NCBI GenBank assembly: GCA_031371425.1
Contig: JANMJO010000286.1
Span: 1-29,399, forward strand
Direction of reading: 5' to 3'
Origin: JAFMIX01 sp031371425
GTDB taxonomy: Bacteria; Verrucomicrobiota; Verrucomicrobiia; Limisphaerales; JAFMIX01
DNA: 29,399 bases
Shown here: one piece after another, positions 23,390 to 29,399 of the stretch
Layout of the letters: each line of letters opens with the position of its first letter
How positions within the stretch are numbered: the first letter of the stretch is position 1
Made by a program: the position numbers and the translations under genes
Notes under the pieces: model-generated
Seen by the model: only the letters and a program-made list of their open reading frames with translations
The model's database searches: none
Told to the model about the DNA's origin: nothing

Positions 23390-23417
23390 TTGCCGCCCTT
23401 GCATTTCAGGCTACACT
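23390..23417 (+). promoter_or_regulatory. Candidate promoter for mnmA (near-leaderless)
   Basis: TTGCCG (23390-23395), a 16-base spacer, then TACACT (23412-23417). Only eight bases separate the -10 box from the GTG start at 23426, so transcription would begin at or within a base or two of the start codon. This predicts a leaderless or nearly leaderless mRNA. Confidence 0.4.
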
Positions 23418-23425
23418 TTCCCGCT

Positions 23426-24634
23426 GTGACTGAAACCGGCAAGACACGCATCATCTGCGGCATGAGCGGCGGAGTGGATTCCTCCGCCACGGCGGCGCTG
23501 TTGATTGAGCAGGGCTACGATGTCATCGGCATCACGCTCAAGCTCTGGCCACAGGACTGCGTGAACCGCGCCGAAGACAAATGCTGCGGCCCGCAGGCCG
23601 TCACCGACGCCCGCGCCGTCTGCCACAAGCTCGGCATCCCGTATTATCTCATTGATGAATCAGCGGAGTTCCAGAAGCACGTCATCCAATACTTCGCCGA
23701 TGAATACAAGGCAGGCCGCACGCCGAATCCGTGCGTGATGTGCAACCAGAATCTCAAGTTTGGCCGGCTCATTGACCGTGCGGATCAGCTCGGCGCGCAG
23801 TTCATCGCCACCGGCCATTTCGCGCGCGTGGAACGGGTCGGTAGCAGCCGACCCGCCGCGACGGAGCGCGAGCGAGGCGGGCGTGAGGAGGCTCTGACTG
23901 AAAAGCAGAAAGTAGAAAGCGGAAAGCAGAAAGCAGAAATTGATTCGAGCCTCCTTACGTCGGCTGCTACGGGACGTTATTTGCTCAAGCGCGGGCGCGA
24001 TTTGCGGAAGGACCAAAGCTATTTTCTTTTCTCGCTGCGACAGGATCAGCTCGCACGCGCGGTGTTTCCGCTCGGCGAGAAGACCAAGAGCGACACGCGC
24101 GAAGTGGCGCGGCATTGCAACCTCAAGACCGCCGACAAAGAGGAGAGCATGGAAATCTGCTTCGTGCCCGACAACAACTACGGCGGCTTCCTCCAATCCG
24201 CGAACCTCGTGCAGAAACATCGCGGCGAGATCGTGGACGTGCGAGGCCACATCCTCGGCCACCACGACGGCATCGAGTTCTACACCATCGGCCAGCGCAA
24301 GGGACTCGGTATCACCACGCCCAAGCCTGTCTATGTTGTGGAACTGGACGCGGAGAACAACCGCGTCGTCGTGGGCGACGAGTCCGCGCTCGACCGCGAT
24401 GAGTTCATCGCCGACCGCTGCAACTGGCATCCGTTCGAGACGCTGAACGTGCCCATCGAAGTCACCGCGAAAATCCGCTACAACCATCCCGGCACAGCGG
24501 CGACGCTCACGCCGCTCGATGGCAACCGCGTGAAGGTGAAATTGCACACGCCGCAACGCGCCGTCACGCCCGGCCAAGCGGCGGTGTTTTATCAGGACGA
24601 CCTCGTGGTCGGCGGTGGATGGATCATGCGGTAG
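23426..24634 (+). CDS. mnmA: tRNA-specific 2-thiouridylase
   Basis: MnmA transfers sulfur to C2 of the wobble uridine (U34) of tRNA for Lys, Glu and Gln, using ATP. The ATP PP-loop SGGVDSS is at 14-20, the catalytic Cys pair is C103 (NPCVMC) and C245 (MEICFVPD), and the central GQRKGLG and C-terminal beta-barrel regions are present. From GTG 23426 the protein has 402 residues, longer than the usual 350-370. The excess is a block at about residues 139-181, between the conserved HFARVE and TGRYLLKRG segments. That block is encoded by an inverted-repeat element (23841-23970) and keeps the frame. A TTG at 23390 would add 12 residues but lies in the putative -35 box. Confidence 0.93.
   Translation: MTETGKTRIICGMSGGVDSSATAALLIEQGYDVIGITLKLWPQDCVNRAEDKCCGPQAVTDARAVCHKLGIPYYLIDESAEFQKHVIQYFADEYKAGRTPNPCVMCNQNLKFGRLIDRADQLGAQFIATGHFARVERVGSSRPAATERERGGREEALTEKQKVESGKQKAEIDSSLLTSAATGRYLLKRGRDLRKDQSYFLFSLRQDQLARAVFPLGEKTKSDTREVARHCNLKTADKEESMEICFVPDNNYGGFLQSANLVQKHRGEIVDVRGHILGHHDGIEFYTIGQRKGLGITTPKPVYVVELDAENNRVVVGDESALDRDEFIADRCNWHPFETLNVPIEVTAKIRYNHPGTAATLTPLDGNRVKVKLHTPQRAVTPGQAAVFYQDDLVVGGGWIMR
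23841..23970. repeat. 130-bp inverted-repeat element inside mnmA
   Basis: The ends are a perfect 12-bp inverted repeat: GTAGCAGCCGAC (23841-23852) and its complement (23959-23970). A second inner pair, GAGGAGGCTC near 23885 against GAGCCTCC near 23947, lies within it. Between them is a purine-rich run of short AGCAGAAAG-type repeats. The element is read through as mnmA codons, adding about 43 residues rich in Glu, Lys and Ser. Confidence 0.65.
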
Positions 24635-24660
24635 GTCTGAAATTCACCGGTGACGCGGGA

Positions 24661-25725
24661 TTATTTTTCAACCTGCAATTGATAGCTGGCCATGACGGCA
24701 AGATGTTGCGCGTGGGTGAGTGGTTCGACGGCGCATTCGATGGGCAGCCAGTCGCCGCTCGCAAAAAGATAATCCAGCCGCAGCCACGGGCGAAAGCAGG
24801 TGATAGGCATGCGAGTGTTGCCGGGAAAAGTTTCGCCGTAGCCTTTGCCGGTGGCGGCGAAGGTGTCGGTGAGACGCGCCGTGAACAGTTTGTAGAGCGC
24901 GCCGTGGTCGGGGGTGTTGAAATCGCCGACAACCAGCGCGGGGCGTTTTTCCTTTTCGAGAACGGCGAGCAGGGCGCGGGCGAGTTCGAAGCGGGTGGAC
25001 CAGTAATAGGCGTATTCCTCCTGCACCTCTTTTGAGAAAATGCCTCCACCCAGCTCGGATTCGACCAGAAATCCGCGACCGCGCAGGCTGAAAAAATAAC
25101 TCCGAGGCGTGGGCATGTGAACGCTGTAAACGACGATGGCGCGGTTCTGATACTTGAGTTCGAACCACGCGGCGACGGAGCGACCTTCAAAGGTCAGGCC
25201 GGGCACCAACCCGGAAGCCGTGATCGGCAGTTTGCTGGCAAAGCTGAATTCGTTTTCCACGCGGAAGTTGTAACCGGTGTTTTCGTGATTGAACGATTTT
25301 TTGCCGTAGATGGATTCCTGAAAGGCGATGATGTCCGCATCCATTGCGTCCAAAAACGGCTGGAGCGTCTGGGGTTTTCGTTGGCCGATGTTGGCGGTGA
25401 TGACGGTCAAAACCGAATCGGCGGAATATGTTTCCGAGTTTCCTTCTGGCGGCGAATGGAAGTGCATGAAGCCCGTGAACACCGCCACGACTGCGAACAG
25501 ATGCAACACCAGCAGTATCGGGCGGACGAATATCGCCAGCGGCGTCAGGACCAGCAGCGGCAGCAGCCAGCCTTGTGGCGGGAGGTAGAGCGGGGGACTT
25601 AAATACCATTGTCGTTCGGTGCAGTGTTCCAGCGCGTAAAACAGGAGGACGAGCGCAATCAAATAGGCCACGCTGCCCCAAGTGATGAGGAACTTAAGCA
25701 GCTGTCCAAATCTTTTGGTCGCCAT
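24661..25725 (-). CDS. Membrane-anchored endonuclease/exonuclease/phosphatase family protein
   Basis: The 354-residue protein has three N-terminal hydrophobic segments (about 12-32, 50-68, 68-90), then an EEP-fold hydrolase domain. Hallmarks are ITANIG at the domain start, the metal-ligand Glu in AFQES, VHMPTP, the catalytic GDFNTP, RLDYLF, and a C-terminal His in AQHLAV. The last motif in the family is usually SDH or SxH; here it is QH, a mild change. The domain should face the periplasm, as in VanJ-like membrane EEP proteins, which act on lipid-linked or phosphodiester substrates. The true substrate is unknown. It follows the aminotransferase gene by 22 bp on the same strand and is probably co-transcribed with it. 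It converges with mnmA. Confidence 0.83.
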   Translation of the reverse strand: MATKRFGQLLKFLITWGSVAYLIALVLLFYALEHCTERQWYLSPPLYLPPQGWLLPLLVLTPLAIFVRPILLVLHLFAVVAVFTGFMHFHSPPEGNSETYSADSVLTVITANIGQRKPQTLQPFLDAMDADIIAFQESIYGKKSFNHENTGYNFRVENEFSFASKLPITASGLVPGLTFEGRSVAAWFELKYQNRAIVVYSVHMPTPRSYFFSLRGRGFLVESELGGGIFSKEVQEEYAYYWSTRFELARALLAVLEKEKRPALVVGDFNTPDHGALYKLFTARLTDTFAATGKGYGETFPGNTRMPITCFRPWLRLDYLFASGDWLPIECAVEPLTHAQHLAVMASYQLQVEK

Positions 25726-25747
25726 GAACCAAAGCTATTCCATGCGG

Positions 25748-26899
25748 CTACAATATGTCCAACGTCTTCGCCAGTTCCGCGTTCGTGTTGTAGAAGTGCG
25801 GCGAGAGGCGGATGTATTTCTGCCCCTTGCGGTCGGCGCGCAAATGTGTGGCGACCTTTGCGTCGGTCAGCGTCTGGTGCAGCGCGGGCATATCCGTGTC
25901 CGGCTTGAAGAAGGTGACGATGCCGCTGGCGTTCTCCGGCGCGGCGTCGGCGTTCAGCACGGTGTAGCCCTTGGCCTGCAAGGCGGGCACGAGCAACGCG
26001 CGTTTACGCAGCAGTTCGCGGGCAATGTTTTCCACGCCGATTTCTTGCAACAGTTCCAGCGCGGCGTTCATGCCGACGAGGCCGATGAGGTTGTGTGTGC
26101 CGGCCTCGTAGCGTTTCGCGCCGCTGCGGAAGGTGATGCTTTCCTGCGCGATGAAGTCGGGGCAGCGGACGTTGTGCCAGCCATAGACGGCGGGTTTGAG
26201 GTAGTCCTGCACGGCCTTGCGGACGTAGAGCGCGCCGGCGGCGCACGGGCCGAGCAGCCATTTGTGCGCGTCGGCGGCGAGCATATCCACGTTCTCGACC
26301 GTGGTGGGAAATGCGCCGAGCGTCTGGATGGCGTCGAGACAGAAAAGAATTTTTAACTTCCGCAGTTCCGCGCCGATGGCGTTGTGGTCAATCCGGTAGC
26401 CGCTGACAAAATGACAGGAGGCGAGCGCGACGAGCCGCGTGTTTTCATCCACCTGCCCGATGACGTCGCGGGGGCGGATGATGCCGAGGGTGCGGATGTT
26501 GAGCAGGCGCACTTGAACGCCTTTGGCGGCGAGCGCCATCCACGGATAGACGTTGGAAGGGTAGTCGTCGTGGTAGATGAGGATGTTGTCGCCCTTGCGG
26601 AGGTTCAATCCGGCGGCAACGTAGCTCAACGCGAGCGAGGTCGGGCCGACGAGGGCGACTTCATCCGGCTGGCAGTTGATGAGTTTGGCGGTGAGTTCGC
26701 GGCTGGTTTGCAGAGTTTTTTCCAGCGCGGCAACTTCTTGATCGCCGGTGGCGGCGGTGGCGGTGTAATCGGCGATGGCGGCGACGACGCGTTGCGGCAG
26801 CGGGCAGACACCGGCGTGGCCAAGAAAGATGCGGTGCTGCGCCACGGGAAATTCGCGGCGGCGCAGGTCTTCGTTTGAGAGGAGTTCGTCCAACGTCAT
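25748..26899 (-). CDS. Class V aminotransferase (PLP-dependent, cysteine-desulfurase-like)
   Basis: This 383-residue fold-type I PLP enzyme has the Schiff-base lysine K213 in ADAHKWLLGP, the cofactor-ring aspartate D189 in FCLDAIQ, and the HFVSGYRID segment before it. The N-terminal FLGHAGVCPLP matches the 'N-A-A' type start of class V enzymes (SufS/NifS, kynureninase, isopenicillin-epimerase groups). No conserved active-site Cys loop of SufS/NifS is evident near residue 330-350, so a desulfurase role is not supported, despite mnmA nearby needing sulfur. The reaction stays open. The ATG at 26899 starts a probable two-gene operon with the EEP-family gene. Confidence 0.85.
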   Translation of the reverse strand: MTLDELLSNEDLRRREFPVAQHRIFLGHAGVCPLPQRVVAAIADYTATAATGDQEVAALEKTLQTSRELTAKLINCQPDEVALVGPTSLALSYVAAGLNLRKGDNILIYHDDYPSNVYPWMALAAKGVQVRLLNIRTLGIIRPRDVIGQVDENTRLVALASCHFVSGYRIDHNAIGAELRKLKILFCLDAIQTLGAFPTTVENVDMLAADAHKWLLGPCAAGALYVRKAVQDYLKPAVYGWHNVRCPDFIAQESITFRSGAKRYEAGTHNLIGLVGMNAALELLQEIGVENIARELLRKRALLVPALQAKGYTVLNADAAPENASGIVTFFKPDTDMPALHQTLTDAKVATHLRADRKGQKYIRLSPHFYNTNAELAKTLDIL

Positions 26900-26940
26900 G
26901 CAGTCAAGCTAGGGTAAACAACCACAAGCTTCAAGCCGGG

Positions 26941-27069
26941 TTGTCCGCAGATTGCGCCGATGACACAGATTTAACCGATTCCAAAAGTTGAAACCCCGAC
27001 ATTTGATTTCGGGGTTACCATTTCGGAGTCCATGTTTAATCTGCGTGAATCTGCGACATCTGCGGACAA
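26941..27069. repeat. Fold-back intergenic repeat with central hairpin
   Basis: The outer ends TTGTCCGCAGAT (26941-26952) and ATCTGCGGACAA (27058-27069) are inverted copies, and the similarity extends about 35 bp inward with mismatches (both arms carry ATCTG-type blocks). A perfect 8-bp hairpin (26992-26999 with 27009-27016) sits at the centre. It fills nearly the whole gap between the aminotransferase start and the GspF-like stop, so it lies upstream of one gene and downstream of the other. There is no T-run for termination. Confidence 0.6.
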
Positions 27070-27070
27070 A

Positions 27071-28093
27071 TCACTTGCCGTCCATGACCTGATTCAGTTG
27101 GCTGAAGTAGCCGAGATAGAATTTGATGACGAACCACGCGATGGCGAGCATGACGACGAGGTAGATGGCCTTGGGCATCAGGCTGGCGAGGGTCTGCAAT
27201 TTCCGCGTGCCTTCCTCGCTGTAAAAACGGCGCAACGAGCCAAGCGCCTCATCGAGTTTGCCGCTGACTTCGCCGGTGGCGTAGAGGTTCGTGAACGTGT
27301 CGGGAAAATGCGGCGTGGCGCGGAGGATTTCTGCGGGCGTGCGCCGCGCAGCGAATTGCGGCTGCCAGCCGGCCACGATCCGGCGCAAGGCGGGCGAGCC
27401 GCTCGCGCTGGCGGCGAGCGTCCACGCCTCGATGATGTTCACGCCGGAGCTGATGAGTGCTTCCAACGCGGTGCAGAGCCGGGCGAGCGCGAGGTAATGC
27501 CGCGCCTTGCCGAGCATGGGGACGTAGTGGAGAAGGGTCTCGATGGTCGCGCGCCAGGTTTCGCCGTGCTTGCTTTGCAGCGCGTAGATCAACAGTGCCG
27601 TGCCGAGGTAAAGCGGCGAGAGGGCGAGCGCGGCGCGGACGAACAGCCACACGAGTGTGCCATCGAAATTCATTCCCGCTGCGGCGAAGGGCAACACGAT
27701 CATGAACACGAACACGGCGAAATGGATGAGGCCGAGGGGGTAGATGAGCTGCGAAATCATCTGCCTGGCCATGCGGGCGCGCTCGGCGTAGTAGTCGGCG
27801 AGGCTGCGGAAACAGGCGTCGAGCTTGCCGCTGGTTTCGCCGGCTTGGAGCAGAGCGAGGTCGAAGTCAGGCAGCCAGCCGCCGGTGTTGGCGGCGGCCT
27901 GGGTGAAGGTGCGGCCCTGCGCGATTTCATCGAGGATGCGCCGGAGCGGTTCGCGGAAGGAGCGGGAGGGCGGGTTGCGCTGGAGTTGGTCAAGAGCGCG
28001 GACGAGGCCGAGGCCGGCGGCGGTGAGCTGGGCGAGCTGTTGATAAAGCTCGGAGCGGTGGACGAGCTGACCGGGGGTGACGATGAGCGGCAT
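27071..28093 (-). CDS. Type II secretion / type IV pilus inner-membrane platform protein (GspF/PilC family)
   Basis: The 340-residue product has the duplicated T2SSF layout. The first half has LYQQLAQLTAAGLGLVRALD and LLQAGETSGKLDACFRSLA; the second has LARLCTALEALISSGVNIIE and YATGEVSGKLDEALGSL. Membrane helices lie at about 115-140, 145-170 and near the C-terminus (about 305-328). Such proteins sit in the inner membrane and link the assembly ATPase to the pilin or pseudopilus. No ATPase, pilin or secretin gene is in the window, so it is an orphan here. It is somewhat short compared with the usual ~400 residues, with a trimmed N-terminus. Confidence 0.87.
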   Translation of the reverse strand: MPLIVTPGQLVHRSELYQQLAQLTAAGLGLVRALDQLQRNPPSRSFREPLRRILDEIAQGRTFTQAAANTGGWLPDFDLALLQAGETSGKLDACFRSLADYYAERARMARQMISQLIYPLGLIHFAVFVFMIVLPFAAAGMNFDGTLVWLFVRAALALSPLYLGTALLIYALQSKHGETWRATIETLLHYVPMLGKARHYLALARLCTALEALISSGVNIIEAWTLAASASGSPALRRIVAGWQPQFAARRTPAEILRATPHFPDTFTNLYATGEVSGKLDEALGSLRRFYSEEGTRKLQTLASLMPKAIYLVVMLAIAWFVIKFYLGYFSQLNQVMDGK

Positions 28094-28182
28094 GACGGCT
28101 CAAAGCAAAGCCGCGCCGGGCGCAAAGCTCAATGCAATTCCGCACAAGGGCACACAAATCGTTGAAAAAGCTGCGGCACAAT

Positions 28183-28245
28183 GCCGGCTTTGATGGCGGC
28201 TTCAACGGCAACAAATTCTTCGGGTTTCAAAATGGCAGGCGTGGC
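28183..28245. repeat. Left 63-bp direct repeat flanking hepT-mntA
   Basis: It matches 29073-29135 at 59 of 63 positions by my reading. On the minus strand both copies can be read as a short peptide segment (ILKPE, then FVAVEAAIKAG), continuing differently at each copy. That suggests the repeat is a piece of an older coding sequence. The two copies are 890 bp apart and bracket the toxin-antitoxin pair. Confidence 0.75.
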
Positions 28246-28322
28246 GGAGAAAATCGCCGTTGGTGAACCGCAATGAAATCTCAAACTTTCAACGGGAGAC
28301 GCAGTCTGGTAATCTCCGAACC

Positions 28323-28757
28323 ATGAGCGACCCATCGCATTCCAAAGACGTCCGCTGGAAGCAACGGTTTCAAAATTACCGGCAGGCGCTGTCGCGGCTG
28401 ACGGAGGCGGTGGAACTGTCGCGGCAACGCGCGCTGACGGATTTGGAAAAGCAGGGGCTGGTGCAGGCGTTCGAGTTCACGCACGAAATGGCGTGGAATG
28501 TGTTGAAAGATTTTCTGGAGGCGCAGGGTTTCACGGACATCGTCGGGTCAAGGGGCGCGACGCGGCAGGCGTTCAAGGATGGGCTGATCGCGGACGGCGA
28601 AACGTGGATGGACATGATCAAGGCGCGCAACCTGACCTCGCACACTTACAATCTGGACGTTGCGGAAGGCATCGTGCGGGACGTGCTGGGGCGTTTTCAT
28701 CCGGCATTTGTGGCGATGGAAAAACACTTCGCGAAGCTGGAAAAGGAGACGGATTGA
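28323..28757 (+). CDS. hepT: HEPN-domain toxin, HepT type
   Basis: From ATG 28323 the product is 144 residues, an all-helical HEPN protein of the HI0074 ('nucleotidyltransferase substrate-binding') type. The diagnostic RX4HXY motif is present as R102, H107, Y109 (RNLTSHTY). In characterised HepT-MntA pairs the Arg/His are the RNase active site, and the Tyr is where the antitoxin adds AMP. The partner mntA follows after two bases, in the usual order. An earlier in-frame GTG-type start (28260) would overlap the left flank and lacks similarity. A weak TAATCT -10-like hexamer lies just upstream of the ATG. G-ending codons dominate, unlike the C-ending GspF gene beside it, hinting at a different origin. 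Confidence 0.88.
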   Translation: MSDPSHSKDVRWKQRFQNYRQALSRLTEAVELSRQRALTDLEKQGLVQAFEFTHEMAWNVLKDFLEAQGFTDIVGSRGATRQAFKDGLIADGETWMDMIKARNLTSHTYNLDVAEGIVRDVLGRFHPAFVAMEKHFAKLEKETD

Positions 28758-28759
28758 GC

Positions 28760-29083
28760 ATGAGCCACGGCTTGTCCCCGGCCACGGTCGCCAAAATCCA
28801 CGAGGCTTTTGGCCGTCACCCGGAAATTGAAAAGGCCGTGCTTTACGGTTCGCGTGCCAGGGGGAATTTCAAGCCCGGCTCGGACATTGACCTGACGCTG
28901 GTCGGTGAAAAGCTGGACCCAAAAATCCTTGGCCAGCTTGATACAGAACTGGATGACCTGCTGCTGCCGTATGAATTTGACCTTTCAATCTTTAGCAAGC
29001 TGACGCATCTGGAACTGATTGAGCACATCCGGCGGGTGGGAATTATTTTTTACGAGCGGGCTACGGCGCGACGCCGGCTTTGA
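28760..29083 (+). CDS. mntA: Minimal nucleotidyltransferase antitoxin, MntA type
   Basis: The 107-residue protein has the GSX10DXD signature: G30-S31, ten residues, then D42-I-D44, and a third acidic residue D74 in YEFDLSIF. This is the catalytic set of MNT-type nucleotidyltransferases that AMPylate the HEPN toxin and so switch it off. It starts two bases after the hepT stop; AAGGAG near 28742 is the likely ribosome site. The last few codons (ARRRL and stop) fall inside the right direct repeat that begins at 29073, so the repeat supplies the present C-terminus. The natural end may have been a few residues different. Confidence 0.88.
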   Translation: MSHGLSPATVAKIHEAFGRHPEIEKAVLYGSRARGNFKPGSDIDLTLVGEKLDPKILGQLDTELDDLLLPYEFDLSIFSKLTHLELIEHIRRVGIIFYERATARRRL

Positions 29084-29135
29084 TGGCGGCTTCAACGGCA
29101 ACAAACGCTTCGGGTTTCAAAATGGCAGACATGGC
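29073..29135. repeat. Right 63-bp direct repeat flanking hepT-mntA
   Basis: Near-identical to 28183-28245 (four mismatches by eye). It overlaps the last eleven bases of mntA and provides its stop codon. See the left copy for the coding trace on the minus strand. It could have arisen by duplication on insertion of the toxin-antitoxin unit, or by unequal crossing-over. Confidence 0.75.
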
Positions 29136-29259
29136 AGCGAGTGGCGCGAAAGCATCTTGTCAAAACATGGGCTAACTTCTGCATGAGAGTGAATACCTTA
29201 TAAATGGCATTCTAAATTACATACCTATAGCGGAGCAACGGGCGTATAGTGTTAATGCG

Positions 29260-29334
29260 ATGAAAACAAACCCTCCTCATGGCAACCCAGCGGGTGATTC
29301 AGACCTGCCTCCGATGGATGATGTTGGCGAGATT
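29260..29334 (+). CDS. Partial hypothetical ORF cut by contig end
   Basis: Twenty-five codons from ATG 29260 (MKTNPPHGNPAGDSD onward) stay open to the start of the G run. A TATAGT hexamer (29245-29250) lies nine bases before the ATG and could be a -10 box for a near-leaderless mRNA, as proposed for mnmA. The N-terminus is Pro/Gly/Asp-rich, typical of a disordered start before a membrane or folded domain, but nothing can be named. The region 29136-29259 between the repeat and this ORF is AT-rich and shows no other feature. Confidence 0.35.

Positions 29335-29399
<65 letters not shown>

Noticed and set aside
25748..26899. Assigning the aminotransferase as the cysteine desulfurase serving MnmA
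   Set aside because: The loop Cys of SufS/NifS/IscS was not evident, the gene is on the opposite strand from mnmA, and proximity alone is not enough.
27032..28165. Long plus-strand reading frame opposite the GspF-like gene
   Set aside because: It is antisense to a protein with clear T2SSF signatures and has shadow-type composition.
28129..28335. 68-codon minus-strand reading frame upstream of the GspF-like gene
   Set aside because: Its start overlaps the hepT start and its N-terminus has no support. Only the part inside the direct repeat looks like old coding sequence, so I treat it as a remnant within the repeat.

Overview
This window is about 29.4 kb of bacterial chromosome, probably one end of a metagenomic contig because the last 65 bases are an artificial G run. 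I infer Verrucomicrobiota (Pedosphaera/Limisphaerales-like). The grounds are gene content and several short fold-back repeats of a style I associate with that phylum. There is no rRNA or marker gene here to prove it. No tRNA, rRNA, CRISPR array or prophage was seen.

Region 1 (1-11.4 kb) starts with a TetA-like efflux pump (minus strand) and a 252-bp fold-back element. Then comes an exopolysaccharide locus: UDP-GlcNAc 2-epimerase (wecB), a stand-alone receiver protein, a NarL/FixJ response regulator, and four translationally coupled genes. Those four encode a small membrane protein, a DUF2334 deacetylase-like protein, an NfrA-like TPR/outer-membrane protein, and an NfrB-like glycosyltransferase with three tandem MshEN-like (c-di-GMP-type) modules. 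In E. coli, NfrA, NfrB and WecB-made UDP-ManNAc make a c-di-GMP-controlled surface glycan used by phage N4. Here all three parts are neighbours, with a regulator and a probable pseudo-deacetylase added.

Region 2 (11.4-12.5 kb) has a hairpin-rich repeat and two small coupled genes of unknown function. The second encodes a secreted protein made of exact 20-residue repeats.

Region 3 (12.5-22.1 kb) is a seven-gene minus-strand operon and the strongest candidate for an undescribed system. It encodes a zinc-ribbon GTPase (double-GTPase-like), a GAP1-like protein carrying an Ig-like domain and a membrane anchor, a 980-residue single-pass protein, a GYF-domain membrane protein, a MotA/TolQ/ExbB-type channel, and two different ExbD/TolR/MotB-like subunits, each with the Asp expected for proton flow. 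I read it as a GTPase-gated, proton-driven, envelope-spanning machine, possibly for defence or surveillance. It resembles Zorya in its motor but not in its other parts.

Region 4 (22.3-28.1 kb) is mostly housekeeping: a cation-exchanger-like membrane protein divergent from mnmA (which carries an in-frame repeat insertion), an EEP-family hydrolase and a class V aminotransferase in one operon, and a lone GspF/PilC-type protein. Region 5 (28.2-29.3 kb) is a HepT/MntA (HEPN/MNT) toxin-antitoxin pair bounded by 63-bp direct repeats, then a partial ORF running into the G run.
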